Source of the DNA: an uncultured Prevotella sp.
GTDB lineage: Bacteria > Bacteroidota > Bacteroidia > Bacteroidales > Bacteroidaceae
Direction of reading: 5' to 3'
Length of the DNA: 6,079 bases
Assembly: GCA_945827565.1 (NCBI GenBank)
Contig: CALZNR010000092.1
Location: 1 to 6,079, forward strand
Shown: positions 1 to 6,079 of the stretch, in pieces
Position numbering within the stretch: position 1 is the stretch's first letter
Layout: the number at the start of each line of letters is the position of its first letter
The notes under the pieces: generated by a model
Database searches by the model: none
Seen by the model: the letters and a program-made list of their open reading frames with translations, nothing else
Told to the model about the DNA's origin: nothing
Translations under genes and position numbers: made by a program

Positions 1-449
1 GCAATATATGGAGCCATGAACGAAGCTATAGCCTTGACAAACTGGCCAAAGGTGAGTGTTGAGGCAAGATTGCCACCACGGATAACCGACTGCACCAACG
101 GATTGAGCGATGTTTGCATCAGGGCATTGCCTATACCGAGCAGGGAGAACGATATGAGCATCAATGGGAACGACGCTCCGAAGAGAGGCAGCAAGAGCGA
201 TACCACTGTTACCGCCAGCGACACAAGCACAGTGTTCTTGCGCCCGATCTTGTTCATCAACATGCCTGTGGGCACCGAGAAGATGAGAAACCAGAAGAAC
301 ACCAGCGAGGGTAGCATATTGGCCGTAGAGTCGCTCAGCGCAAGGTCGGCCTTCACATAGTTCGATGCTATGCCCACAAGATCTACAAATCCCATGGCAA
401 AGAAGCACAGCATTACTGAAACGAGAGATACTTTAGATGTGTTGCTCAT
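1..449 (-). CDS. MFS sugar permease, N-terminal part (cut by window edge)
   Basis: Probable inner-membrane proton-coupled sugar symporter of the major facilitator superfamily; in this context it most likely takes fructose from the periplasm into the cytoplasm. Reading 449 down to 1 gives 149 residues from ATG (MSNTSKVSLV...) with no stop before the edge. Hydrophobic segments at about residues 7-29, 44-65, 73-91 and 95-115 fit helices TM1-TM4, and a fifth begins near 133. The TM2-TM3 loop GMLMNKIGRKN (62-72) matches the MFS motif A pattern G-x-L-x-D-x-x-G-R-K, with Asn where Asp is usual. The overall style is that of the FucP/FHS-type permeases common in Bacteroidota. The start lies 5 bp after the GH32 stop, so co-transcription, and probably translational coupling, is likely. 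The other seven or so helices are missing, so substrate cannot be read from residues; fructose is inferred from the neighbours. Confidence 0.85.
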   Translation of the reverse strand, partial: MSNTSKVSLVSVMLCFFAMGFVDLVGIASNYVKADLALSDSTANMLPSLVFFWFLIFSVPTGMLMNKIGRKNTVLVSLAVTVVSLLLPLFGASFPLMLISFSLLGIGNALMQTSLNPLVQSVIRGGNLASTLTFGQFVKAIASFMAPYI

Positions 450-454
450 AGCTG

Positions 455-2158
455 TTAGTGTTTGATGGCATAGATTTTCACTTTAGCCTTTCCTTTGACA
501 GAGAGTTTGTTGTATGGTGATGAGGGAAACACAAGATTGGTCATTGCCATCTTGCCGTCGGCATCTATCGCTTCCACGCTGCATTTATCTACAAAGATGC
601 GCACCTGGCGCAGTTTGCCGTAGGTGGGGGCAGAGGTGATGGTGGGAAAGGCATCGCTGAACGATACATTGCCACTGCGTCTGCGGTCCATGTCAAAGGT
701 CTGCTCCTCTGCATCGTAGGTCATCACCACCCGCTCGTTCTGCTGATTGCGCAGTGTAATCTGTGCATCTCCGCTGAGTGTCACCACTATCTCGCATGTC
801 TCTGTGGGAGCCGACAGTCTGGCACCACGTGCCTTGTCTATCTCTTTGGCAGGGCGCACGCTGCAATAGGTCTCTCCATTGAACTCAAAGAGTCCCAGGT
901 CGCGTGCAATGGAGTTGGCAGAGCGATATTGCAGGGTGGGCACCTGATTGGCATACTGCCAGTTGCTCATCCACGCCACAGCCACATGCCTGTTGTCGGG
1001 AGCATTGGAAAAGGTAACGGTGGCGTAGTGGTCTTTGCCATAATCCATCCATTTGGTCACCTCGGGCTTCGACTCGCATGTAAACTGGTGCCCGTCAAAG
1101 GTTCCTACGAAGTACTGTGTGGCAGAACCGCCAAAGGGACCACCGGGGTTGATGTTGCACACCAGCATCCACTTCTCTTTGTCGGTGCCTTCCACCTTCA
1201 TCTTCATCAGGTCAGGGCACTCCCACACACCGCCGTGATTGCCATACTCCTGCCCGAAAGAACTCTCATATTTCCAGTCTCTGAGATTGGCAGAAGAGAA
1301 TATCTGCATCTCCTGCCCCACGGCAAGAATCATTACCCAGTGGCCTGCCTCATCGCTCCAGAACACCTTGGGATCGCGGAAGTCGCGTGCCGAGGAGGTG
1401 AGTATGGGGTTGTGCTCGTATTTGGTAAATGTCTGTCCACCGTCGTTGCTGTATGCCATGCTCTGCGTCTGACTGGGACCTGCGGTGGTATAGAAAGCCA
1501 CAACGGCATCCTTGCCATAGCCGGCAGTATTGTTTTTGTCCACCACGGCAGAACCGCTGAAGATGTGTCCCAGTCCGTCGCCAAAGATAGGTGTGGGCTG
1601 CTGTGTCCAGTGCATAAGGTCGGTAGAGGTGGAGTGCCCCCACGACAGGTTCTCCCACAGGGAGCCATAGGGATTGTATTGGAAATAGAGATGCCACACG
1701 CCATCCTTATAGAACATGCCGTTGGGGTCGTTCATCCATCCCCATTTGGGCGAATGATGATACACGGGGCGGTGCTTCTCCACGTTGCGGTCGTCAAACG
1801 TGTCTGTGTAGGTCATGCGCTTCCAGCAGGCAAAGTCGTTGATAGCTCCTGTGGAGCGTGGATTGCCATTGAAGGTGATGTCAAAGAGTTCGTTCTTTCC
1901 CACCTCGTAGGGCACAAAGTAATCCACTTTGTTCACTGCCAATCGGCAGTTGATGGTTTTCACCAACTGGTTGTTGCTGATCACCCTGATGTGTGCATTC
2001 TCTTCTTTTTCTTCCACTGGCAGCAGCAAGAATTTCTTTCCTGTTTCCAGTTTCACCATGGCATGGCGTTCACCCAGAATCTTCTGCGCCACCTGAGCTG
2101 GGGCGGCAACCGCCATCAGCAGGGCGGCAAGGCAAGCGATTGTGTTATTTCTTCTCAT
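455..2158 (-). CDS. Secreted GH32 fructan hydrolase (levanase/inulinase/fructanase type)
   Basis: Hydrolyses beta-fructosyl linkages (levan, inulin, fructo-oligosaccharides or sucrose) by the retaining GH32 mechanism. The 567-residue protein begins with a basic and hydrophobic leader that probably ends A-P-A before Q22; there is no lipobox Cys, so a periplasmic location is inferred. Residues about 25-128 form an extra N-terminal domain of the kind seen in Bacteroidota GH32 proteins (possibly DUF4980). The five-bladed propeller starts near 131: WMNDPNG (141-147) carries the nucleophile D144, SWGH is at 172-175, FSGS at 200-203, the transition-state stabiliser is D262 in FRDP, and the acid/base is E313 in WECPDL. 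A C-terminal beta-sandwich covers about 430-567, with DKCSVEAIDADGK (524-536) matching the family's conserved segment. All three catalytic acids are present and the gene looks intact. Start: ATG directly before the leader, with an A-rich upstream and no Shine-Dalgarno. Exo versus endo action and levan versus inulin preference cannot be decided from sequence alone; the periplasmic leader favours an exo-fructosidase. Confidence 0.95.
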   Translation of the reverse strand: MRRNNTIACLAALLMAVAAPAQVAQKILGERHAMVKLETGKKFLLLPVEEKEENAHIRVISNNQLVKTINCRLAVNKVDYFVPYEVGKNELFDITFNGNPRSTGAINDFACWKRMTYTDTFDDRNVEKHRPVYHHSPKWGWMNDPNGMFYKDGVWHLYFQYNPYGSLWENLSWGHSTSTDLMHWTQQPTPIFGDGLGHIFSGSAVVDKNNTAGYGKDAVVAFYTTAGPSQTQSMAYSNDGGQTFTKYEHNPILTSSARDFRDPKVFWSDEAGHWVMILAVGQEMQIFSSANLRDWKYESSFGQEYGNHGGVWECPDLMKMKVEGTDKEKWMLVCNINPGGPFGGSATQYFVGTFDGHQFTCESKPEVTKWMDYGKDHYATVTFSNAPDNRHVAVAWMSNWQYANQVPTLQYRSANSIARDLGLFEFNGETYCSVRPAKEIDKARGARLSAPTETCEIVVTLSGDAQITLRNQQNERVVMTYDAEEQTFDMDRRRSGNVSFSDAFPTITSAPTYGKLRQVRIFVDKCSVEAIDADGKMAMTNLVFPSSPYNKLSVKGKAKVKIYAIKH

Positions 2159-2225
2159 GTCTATGTACTTTGTTTAAATGATGTTCACTTCAAAACGTTA
2201 TTCCTGAAACAATCTTCTCTACCCT

Positions 2226-2293
2226 GCCTGCGTTATCCATACTCGCTCCTGCTGCAAAGCTGGCAGCACTTCAGCGGTATGAATAGCGCAGGC
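2226..2293. repeat. 68-nt near-palindrome (long stem-loop)
   Basis: Outer arms GCCTGCGTTATCCATAC (2226-2242) and GTATGAATAGCGCAGGC (2277-2293) are complementary at 15 of 17 positions; of the two non-matching pairs, one is a G-U wobble and one an A-C mismatch on either strand. Inside, CGCT (2244-2247) pairs with AGCG (2273-2276), and TGCTGC (2250-2255) pairs with GCAGCA (2263-2268) around a 7-nt loop. The whole element therefore folds as one long, interrupted hairpin. Its inner edge is 67 bp upstream of the GH32 start codon, so it would lie in the mRNA leader or intercistronic region. No U-tract follows on the minus strand, which argues against a standard intrinsic terminator. It could be an RNA processing or stability element, a REP/MITE-like dispersed repeat, or a regulator site; the sequence alone does not decide. 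Confidence 0.7.
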
Positions 2294-2548
2294 TTGAAAA
2301 CTTGTACCACAATTGCCTAAAAACAACCTTATTTACCTCTGCAAATAAGCACCCTTGTGACGTTGTTTTATAACTCTACTAAACTACTAACCAAAAAGAA
2401 AATGATTAAACCTCTGTTGCAAAGTTGCATATTTCGCTGCGTTCGCACCATAAGAAATGATGCAAATGTTGAGAAATTTCGTTCAAGGTAACATTTGTAC
2501 AAGTGTAGAGCACATTTTTCTACAATTTTGTCCTCTGTTCGGGCCATG

Positions 2549-2575
2549 GCAAGGCTCAAGCGAACTTGGCCTTGC
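2549..2575 (-). other. Tetraloop hairpin just downstream of the SusD stop
   Basis: On the transcribed strand GCAAGGCCAAG pairs with CTTGAGCCTTGC around a TTCG loop: 11 base pairs with a single bulged base (T2556 on the plus strand). It starts 25 bp after the SusD stop codon. The position suits a 3'-end or intercistronic stabilising hairpin, which could hold susC/susD transcript levels above those of the downstream genes. The following bases (CATGGCCCGAAC...) are not U-rich, so a classical intrinsic terminator is not supported. Pairing is visible; function is inferred. Confidence 0.55.
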
Positions 2576-2600
2576 TCATCTGGCTCAACGAGCAGGCTTA

Positions 2601-4334
2601 TCAGTAGCCCTTGTTCTGACTGTAGAGACCAGGAACGTAATACAGCTGATTGTAGGGCACGGGATAAAACTCGTTCTTGCCTGCCGTGTAGTGGGCATCC
2701 TTGAGATACTGGGCATAGGTTTGTCCGTCATAAACATCGTGCTGCTCTGTCTCAAAGTATGCGTTCAGGGTTTTTGAGGCAATGCCCCAGCGGCGCAGGT
2801 CAAAGTAGCGTCCGTTCTCCATTGCCAGTTCCAGGCGTCGCTCCCACTGCAGGCACTTGCGTGCTGTCTCCTTGTCGTTGAAATAGGTGGTGGGATAGAG
2901 GGCTATCTCGCACTGGTCGGCGGCATACTGTATATGCTTTGCCACCGAGTTCTTGGCTCTCTGACGTATGTCGTTGATAATGGTGCGTGCCTCGGCAAGC
3001 TGTCCGGTCTCTATCAGTGCTTCGGCGCGCATCAGCATCACGTCTGAATAGCGCAACACATAATCGTTCATGTCAAAGGCCTGCCAGGGACTGTTGTATG
3101 TCTCGCCCTTTGAGCGCTGTGGCACCTCTTTCAGTGAGGTGTAGTAGCCATAGGTGTTGGGGGTGCGCGAGTTGCCCTTGGTCATGGTGTATGCCTCCTC
3201 ATACTTGTAGGGGAAGGTGGGCATACCCACGGTGTGGAAGAGGCGCGGATCCCATTTCTGAGTTGTGGGAGCCCCATTCACAGGATAGTCTATCGTTTTG
3301 TCGTAGTTGTCAAAGTCGGGCAGTCCGTTCTTTGTTTTGAAGGCACTCACCAGATTTTGAGAGGGCTTGTGAAAGTCCCATCCGCACGACCACATGCCCC
3401 AGCAACCGTTGAGCATGTTGCTCCAGTTGGCACGTCCAAAGGTGGTGTTGTCGTCTTTATAGTCAGAGCACTGCACGGCAAAGATGCTCTCTTTCGAGTT
3501 CTTGTACTCTGGCAGGAAGATGTCGCCGAAGTCTTCAAGATAGTCATACTGCGATGACACCACATCGTTGGTATATTCCACCACCTTCTGCATGTACTCC
3601 TGGTTGATGTGTGCCACACCGTTGGTGGCCTCATAGCCGTCGCCCCATGCAAGGGTGAGATAGCACTTGGCCAGATAGCTGGCAGCGGCAATCTTGTTTA
3701 CACGGCCACCGTCGGCCTGATTGGCAGGAAGCACGTCGTAGGCCACCTTGAAGTCGTTAATAATCTTCTGAAACAGCTGCTCATAGGTAAACTCGTCGTT
3801 GCGGGTTTGCTCCTGCGTGTTGCTCTTATACACCTGCTCGTCAATCCAGGGTATCTGGCGGAACATGGTGATAAGCTTGAAGTAGAAGTGTGCACGGAGA
3901 AAGCGCACTTCGGCATTGCGCTGCCTTGCTTTCTCGGCACCAAGTTTTTCTTCGCCATACTCTGCAACGGAAACGAGGGCACGGTTGCAGCGCGAGATGG
4001 CGCAGTAAAGGCGGTACCACAGTTCATCAAACTCGCCTGGCGTGGAGGTCAGCGTGGACCATATCTCCATAGGATGATAGCCTGTGTCGGTGGTGCCCGA
4101 TCCGCCCTTCAGACAGTCGTCGCTTGCCACATCGCCATAGGGCCACAGATTGAAGGGGTAGCTGTACCAGCAGTCGCCCAGCATGGCATAGGCAGAGGTG
4201 ACCATCTTTTCAGGATTCTTCATGGCAAGTTCCTCGTTGATTACTCCCTCGGGTTCCACCTCGATAAAGTCGTTGCATGATGTGGCTGAGAGGCACGCAG
4301 CCACCACAAGTATATATTGAAAAATCTTTTTCAT
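2601..4334 (-). CDS. SusD/RagB-like glycan-binding outer-membrane lipoprotein
   Basis: Surface lipoprotein that binds glycan and acts as the lid of the SusC transporter; here the ligand is probably a fructan, by context. The 577-residue product has a lipoprotein signal (MKKIFQYILVVAACLSATSC) with lipobox ATSC and predicted lipidated C20, followed by NDFIEVEPEG, a very typical SusD mature start. An N-terminal SusD-like helical region includes AEVRFLRAHFYF (141-152). The C-terminal SusD/RagB region has RYSDVMLMRAEAL (428-440) and WERRLELAMENGRYFDLRRWG (497-517), both hallmark segments. The end, FYPVPYNQ (556-563) and the terminal QNKGY, matches complete family members, so the gene is full length. 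The ATG is 27 bp after the SusC stop in an A-rich leader without Shine-Dalgarno; the pair is clearly one operon. Ligand-contacting aromatics (the segment 309-319 is rich in Trp) are plausible but unproven. Confidence 0.95.
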   Translation of the reverse strand: MKKIFQYILVVAACLSATSCNDFIEVEPEGVINEELAMKNPEKMVTSAYAMLGDCWYSYPFNLWPYGDVASDDCLKGGSGTTDTGYHPMEIWSTLTSTPGEFDELWYRLYCAISRCNRALVSVAEYGEEKLGAEKARQRNAEVRFLRAHFYFKLITMFRQIPWIDEQVYKSNTQEQTRNDEFTYEQLFQKIINDFKVAYDVLPANQADGGRVNKIAAASYLAKCYLTLAWGDGYEATNGVAHINQEYMQKVVEYTNDVVSSQYDYLEDFGDIFLPEYKNSKESIFAVQCSDYKDDNTTFGRANWSNMLNGCWGMWSCGWDFHKPSQNLVSAFKTKNGLPDFDNYDKTIDYPVNGAPTTQKWDPRLFHTVGMPTFPYKYEEAYTMTKGNSRTPNTYGYYTSLKEVPQRSKGETYNSPWQAFDMNDYVLRYSDVMLMRAEALIETGQLAEARTIINDIRQRAKNSVAKHIQYAADQCEIALYPTTYFNDKETARKCLQWERRLELAMENGRYFDLRRWGIASKTLNAYFETEQHDVYDGQTYAQYLKDAHYTAGKNEFYPVPYNQLYYVPGLYSQNKGY

Positions 4335-4361
4335 TGTATGTTGTTTTTAGATGTGTGATGA

Positions 4362-6037
4362 TTAGAAACCAAGTTGCATTCCGAACGATACGGAAGTGGC
4401 GTGTGGATAAGCCCAGTTGGGGTTCTCGGGGTCAGACACGGTGAAGCCGTCTGACTTGAGTGTGAAGAGGTTTTGTCCTGCCACATAGAAGCGGGCACTG
4501 GTCATGTTTACCTTTTTAAGCCACTCTGTGGGCACATTGTAGCCCACTTGCAGGGAGCGCATCTTCAGCCATGAGCCATGCTCCACAAAGTAAGAAGAGG
4601 CTCTGCCCTCATCGCCGGTGTTGTTGGTGGTAAGTGCGGGAATGGCAGAAGAGGTGTTGTCTTGTGTCCATGCCTGTAGCATACGGTTTCCCTTGTTGCT
4701 TCCGGCATCGGTGATGCTGTAGAAGTCGGTCTGGAACTTCTGGTTGTTGTAGATATCTACCCCGCACACACCTTGGAAAAACATGGTCAGGTCAAAGTTC
4801 TTGTAGTTCAGTGCCACGTTCAGTCCCCATGAGAAGTCGGGCACGGGATTGTATATCCATGTCTGGTCATCGGCAGTGATGCGCCCGTCGCCATTGAGGT
4901 CGGCATATTTCAGTCCGCCCACGCGTGCATTCTCTTGTCCGCTGGCGCTTACCTCATCCTTGTTTTGGTACAGACCGTCCACCACATATCCCACGATAGA
5001 GCCGTATGGCACCCTTGCCTCCACCAGGTTTTCTGTTGTGGTGTGTGCATACGAGCCTGTTGTGGTTTCGGGCAGATAGGTCACCCTGTTTCTGAAGAAG
5101 TCGAGATTGCCGCTGATGTTGTAGCCCAGGCCATAGGCGGTGGTGTGCCTGTAACCCAAGGTAAACTCCATACCCCAGTTTTGCAGTGATGGTCCGTTGC
5201 TCCACGAGGCACCACCCTCGCCGAGCGATGCAAGATAGGCAGGCTGTATAAGCATGTCCTTCACCTTTTTCAGGTACAGGTCGGCAGTACCGTAGAGTTC
5301 ATTGCCAAAGAGGGCAAAGTCGATACCGGCGTTGTACTGGATGGTTGTTTCCCATTTCAGGTTGGGGTTTTCAGTCTGTGTGGCACGGAAGCCAGAGGGG
5401 AAGATGCCAGAGCCCTGCAGATAGAGGTCGTAGGCGGTAGAGGTGACACGGTCGCTGCCATAGTCTGCCACATACAGTCCGTAGCGTGCGTGGTTAGAGA
5501 TGGCCTGGTTTCCTGTTTCACCCCACGACAGGCGGAGCTTCAAATCGTCTATCCATTTTTTGTTCAGATGCTGTGAGATGCGATAGCCCAGGGTGGCAGC
5601 AGGGAAGGTTCCGTAGCGGTTGTTGCTTCCAAAGCGTGAACTGCCGTCGCGGCGGATGGTGAACGATGCGAGGATAAGGTCTTTCCAGTTATAGTCGGCC
5701 TTGCCAAAGAACGACACGAGATTATATCCACTGGCTATACCTGTGGCTCGCTCTGTGCCTGTGGCTGCATCGGGCCACATGTACTTATAGTTCTCCAGTG
5801 CAAACTGTTCGGCATACGAGGAGAAGTCGTCGCGGTTCTGATGGTGCAGCTCCATGCCCAGCAGCACGCCAAACGAATGGTCTTTCCACAAGGTAAAGTT
5901 ATAGTTGGCGGTGTTAGACCACGTCCACTTCATGTCGTTGGCTCCGCTGAGTGTGGTGCTTGGGGTGTCGTTGTTCACCACATCAGAGTGATAGGTGTAG
6001 TTCACCGAGTGGATAAACGACTGGTCGTAATCTACAC
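4362..6037 (-). CDS. SusC/RagA-like TonB-dependent transporter, C-terminal part (truncated)
   Basis: Outer-membrane beta-barrel that imports oligosaccharides with its SusD partner using TonB energy. 557 codons plus two bases are visible; SusC proteins are usually about 1000 residues, so the signal peptide, carboxypeptidase-like domain, TonB box, plug and first strands are missing. Characteristic SusC segments include LKLRLSWGETGNQAI, LKWETTIQYNAGIDFALFGN, GYVVDGLYQNKDEV, the calcium-loop-like DLNGDGR (4881-4901), DFSWGLNVALNYKNFDLTMFFQG and WLKMRSLQVGYNVP. The protein ends SFGMQLGF, a terminal Phe being the usual outer-membrane barrel signal. The frame is open from 6005 to the last genomic base at 6037 (encoding VDYDQSFIHS upstream of NYTYHSD), so GTG at 6003-6005 is not the true start. 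The in-frame TAA at 6045-6047 lies in sequencing adapter. It is the first gene of the visible operon, followed after 27 bp by the SusD partner. Confidence 0.93.
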
Positions 6038-6079
6038 CTGTCTCTTATACACATCTGACGCTGCCGACGATATGCAGTG
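6038..6079. other. Illumina Nextera adapter contamination (non-genomic)
   Basis: Positions 6038-6056 read CTGTCTCTTATACACATCT, the 19-bp Tn5 mosaic end used in Nextera tagmentation. Positions 6057-6070 read GACGCTGCCGACGA, the rest of the Nextera Read-1 adapter in reverse complement. The next eight bases, TATGCAGT (6071-6078), are the reverse complement of ACTGCATA, which I recognise as i5 index S506/N506. The final G (6079) is the expected first base of the following flow-cell adapter. This is untrimmed read-through from a short insert assembled onto the contig end; genomic sequence stops at 6037. It is not a transposon in the organism. Confidence 0.98.

Larger units (their letters stand above)
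2159..2600. other. 442-bp non-coding gap between susD-like and GH32 genes
   Basis: No convincing gene is present. The middle part (about 2300-2530) is visibly more AT-rich than the flanking coding DNA. The gap holds a tetraloop hairpin just after the SusD stop (2549-2575), a 68-nt near-palindrome (2226-2293), a 7-bp perfect inverted repeat CTTATTT/AAATAAG (2328-2334 and 2343-2349) and a tandem TGCAAC pair on the minus strand near 2418-2431. In the related B. thetaiotaomicron levan locus, a surface lipoprotein and another GH32 gene occupy this place. Such a long gap inside a PUL operon suggests either a separate promoter or RNA control for the GH32-permease pair, or the scar of a lost gene. 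I found no clear Bacteroidetes promoter and no hairpin followed by a U-tract. Confidence 0.8.

Noticed and set aside
929..2320. 463-codon open frame on the plus strand opposite the GH32 gene
   Set aside because: It is the antisense shadow of a clearly real GH32 gene with all catalytic motifs; its translation is low-complexity in style (rich in His, Val, Gly) and matches no family I know.
2328..2349. 7-bp perfect inverted repeat CTTATTT/AAATAAG with an 8-base loop
   Set aside because: Short and AT-only apart from one pair, in AT-rich DNA; expected by chance and has no following U-tract.
2365..2395. Possible Bacteroidetes promoter on the minus strand: TTTG, 19 bases, then TATAAAAC
   Set aside because: Spacing fits the -33/-7 pattern but the second box matches TAnnTTTG only at TA; other near-matches in the gap (CAACTTTG near 2420-2427, CAGCTTTG near 2256-2263) lack a correctly spaced TTTG. 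Too weak to annotate.
2368..2559. 63-residue reading frame on the minus strand in the SusD-GH32 gap
   Set aside because: It needs a TTG start inside the tetraloop hairpin (or an ATG at 2547), shows no recognisable domain, and lies in AT-rich DNA with no supporting leader. Chance frame more likely than gene, though its hydrophobic C-terminus was noted.
3609..4280. 223-codon open frame on the plus strand opposite the SusD gene
   Set aside because: Antisense shadow of a full-length SusD gene in biased-codon DNA; no domain or leader supports it.
6038..6056. Tn5/IS50-like transposon end
   Set aside because: The 19-bp mosaic end is the engineered Nextera sequence and is followed exactly by adapter and index bases, so it is a library artefact rather than a mobile element.
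1..6079. CRISPR array, tRNA, rRNA or integrase-type mobile element
   Set aside because: No regularly spaced direct repeats, no tRNA or rRNA signature and no transposase or integrase frame were seen on either strand.

Overview
The window reads as part of a fructan polysaccharide utilisation locus (PUL) from a Bacteroidales bacterium, most likely Prevotella-like. The basis is a SusC/SusD outer-membrane pair next to a family GH32 glycosidase and a sugar MFS permease. A-rich leaders without Shine-Dalgarno sequences, as is usual in Bacteroidota, fit this. The genus is an inference from overall protein style and moderate base composition, not something I could search.

All genes lie on the minus strand, so the transcribed order runs from right to left. 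It starts with the C-terminal part of a SusC-like TonB-dependent transporter (4362 to 6037, truncated at the contig end). After 27 bp comes a complete SusD-like lipoprotein (2601-4334). A 442-bp non-coding gap (2159-2600) follows, then a complete secreted GH32 fructan hydrolase (455-2158). Only 5 bp further lies the N-terminal 149 residues of an inner-membrane MFS sugar permease (1-449, truncated at the left edge).

Inferred working model: SusC/SusD capture and import fructan or fructo-oligosaccharides across the outer membrane. The GH32 enzyme, which carries a signal-peptidase-I type leader and no lipobox, releases fructose in the periplasm. The MFS permease then carries the fructose into the cytoplasm. 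The order resembles the known Bacteroides thetaiotaomicron levan locus (BT1763 to BT1758), but no SusE-like lipoprotein or second GH32 is present between SusD and the permease. The regulator and fructokinase, if present, lie outside the window.

The last 42 bases (6038-6079) are not genomic. They are the Illumina Nextera transposase adapter, followed by the reverse complement of the i5 index S506/N506 and one base of the flow-cell adapter. This creates an artificial in-frame stop upstream of the SusC fragment and makes a GTG at 6003-6005 look like a start codon. The most unusual native structure is a 68-nt near-palindrome at 2226-2293 in the SusD-GH32 gap, plus a compact tetraloop hairpin just after susD. 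I see no evidence of a new defence, mobile or RNA-guided system.
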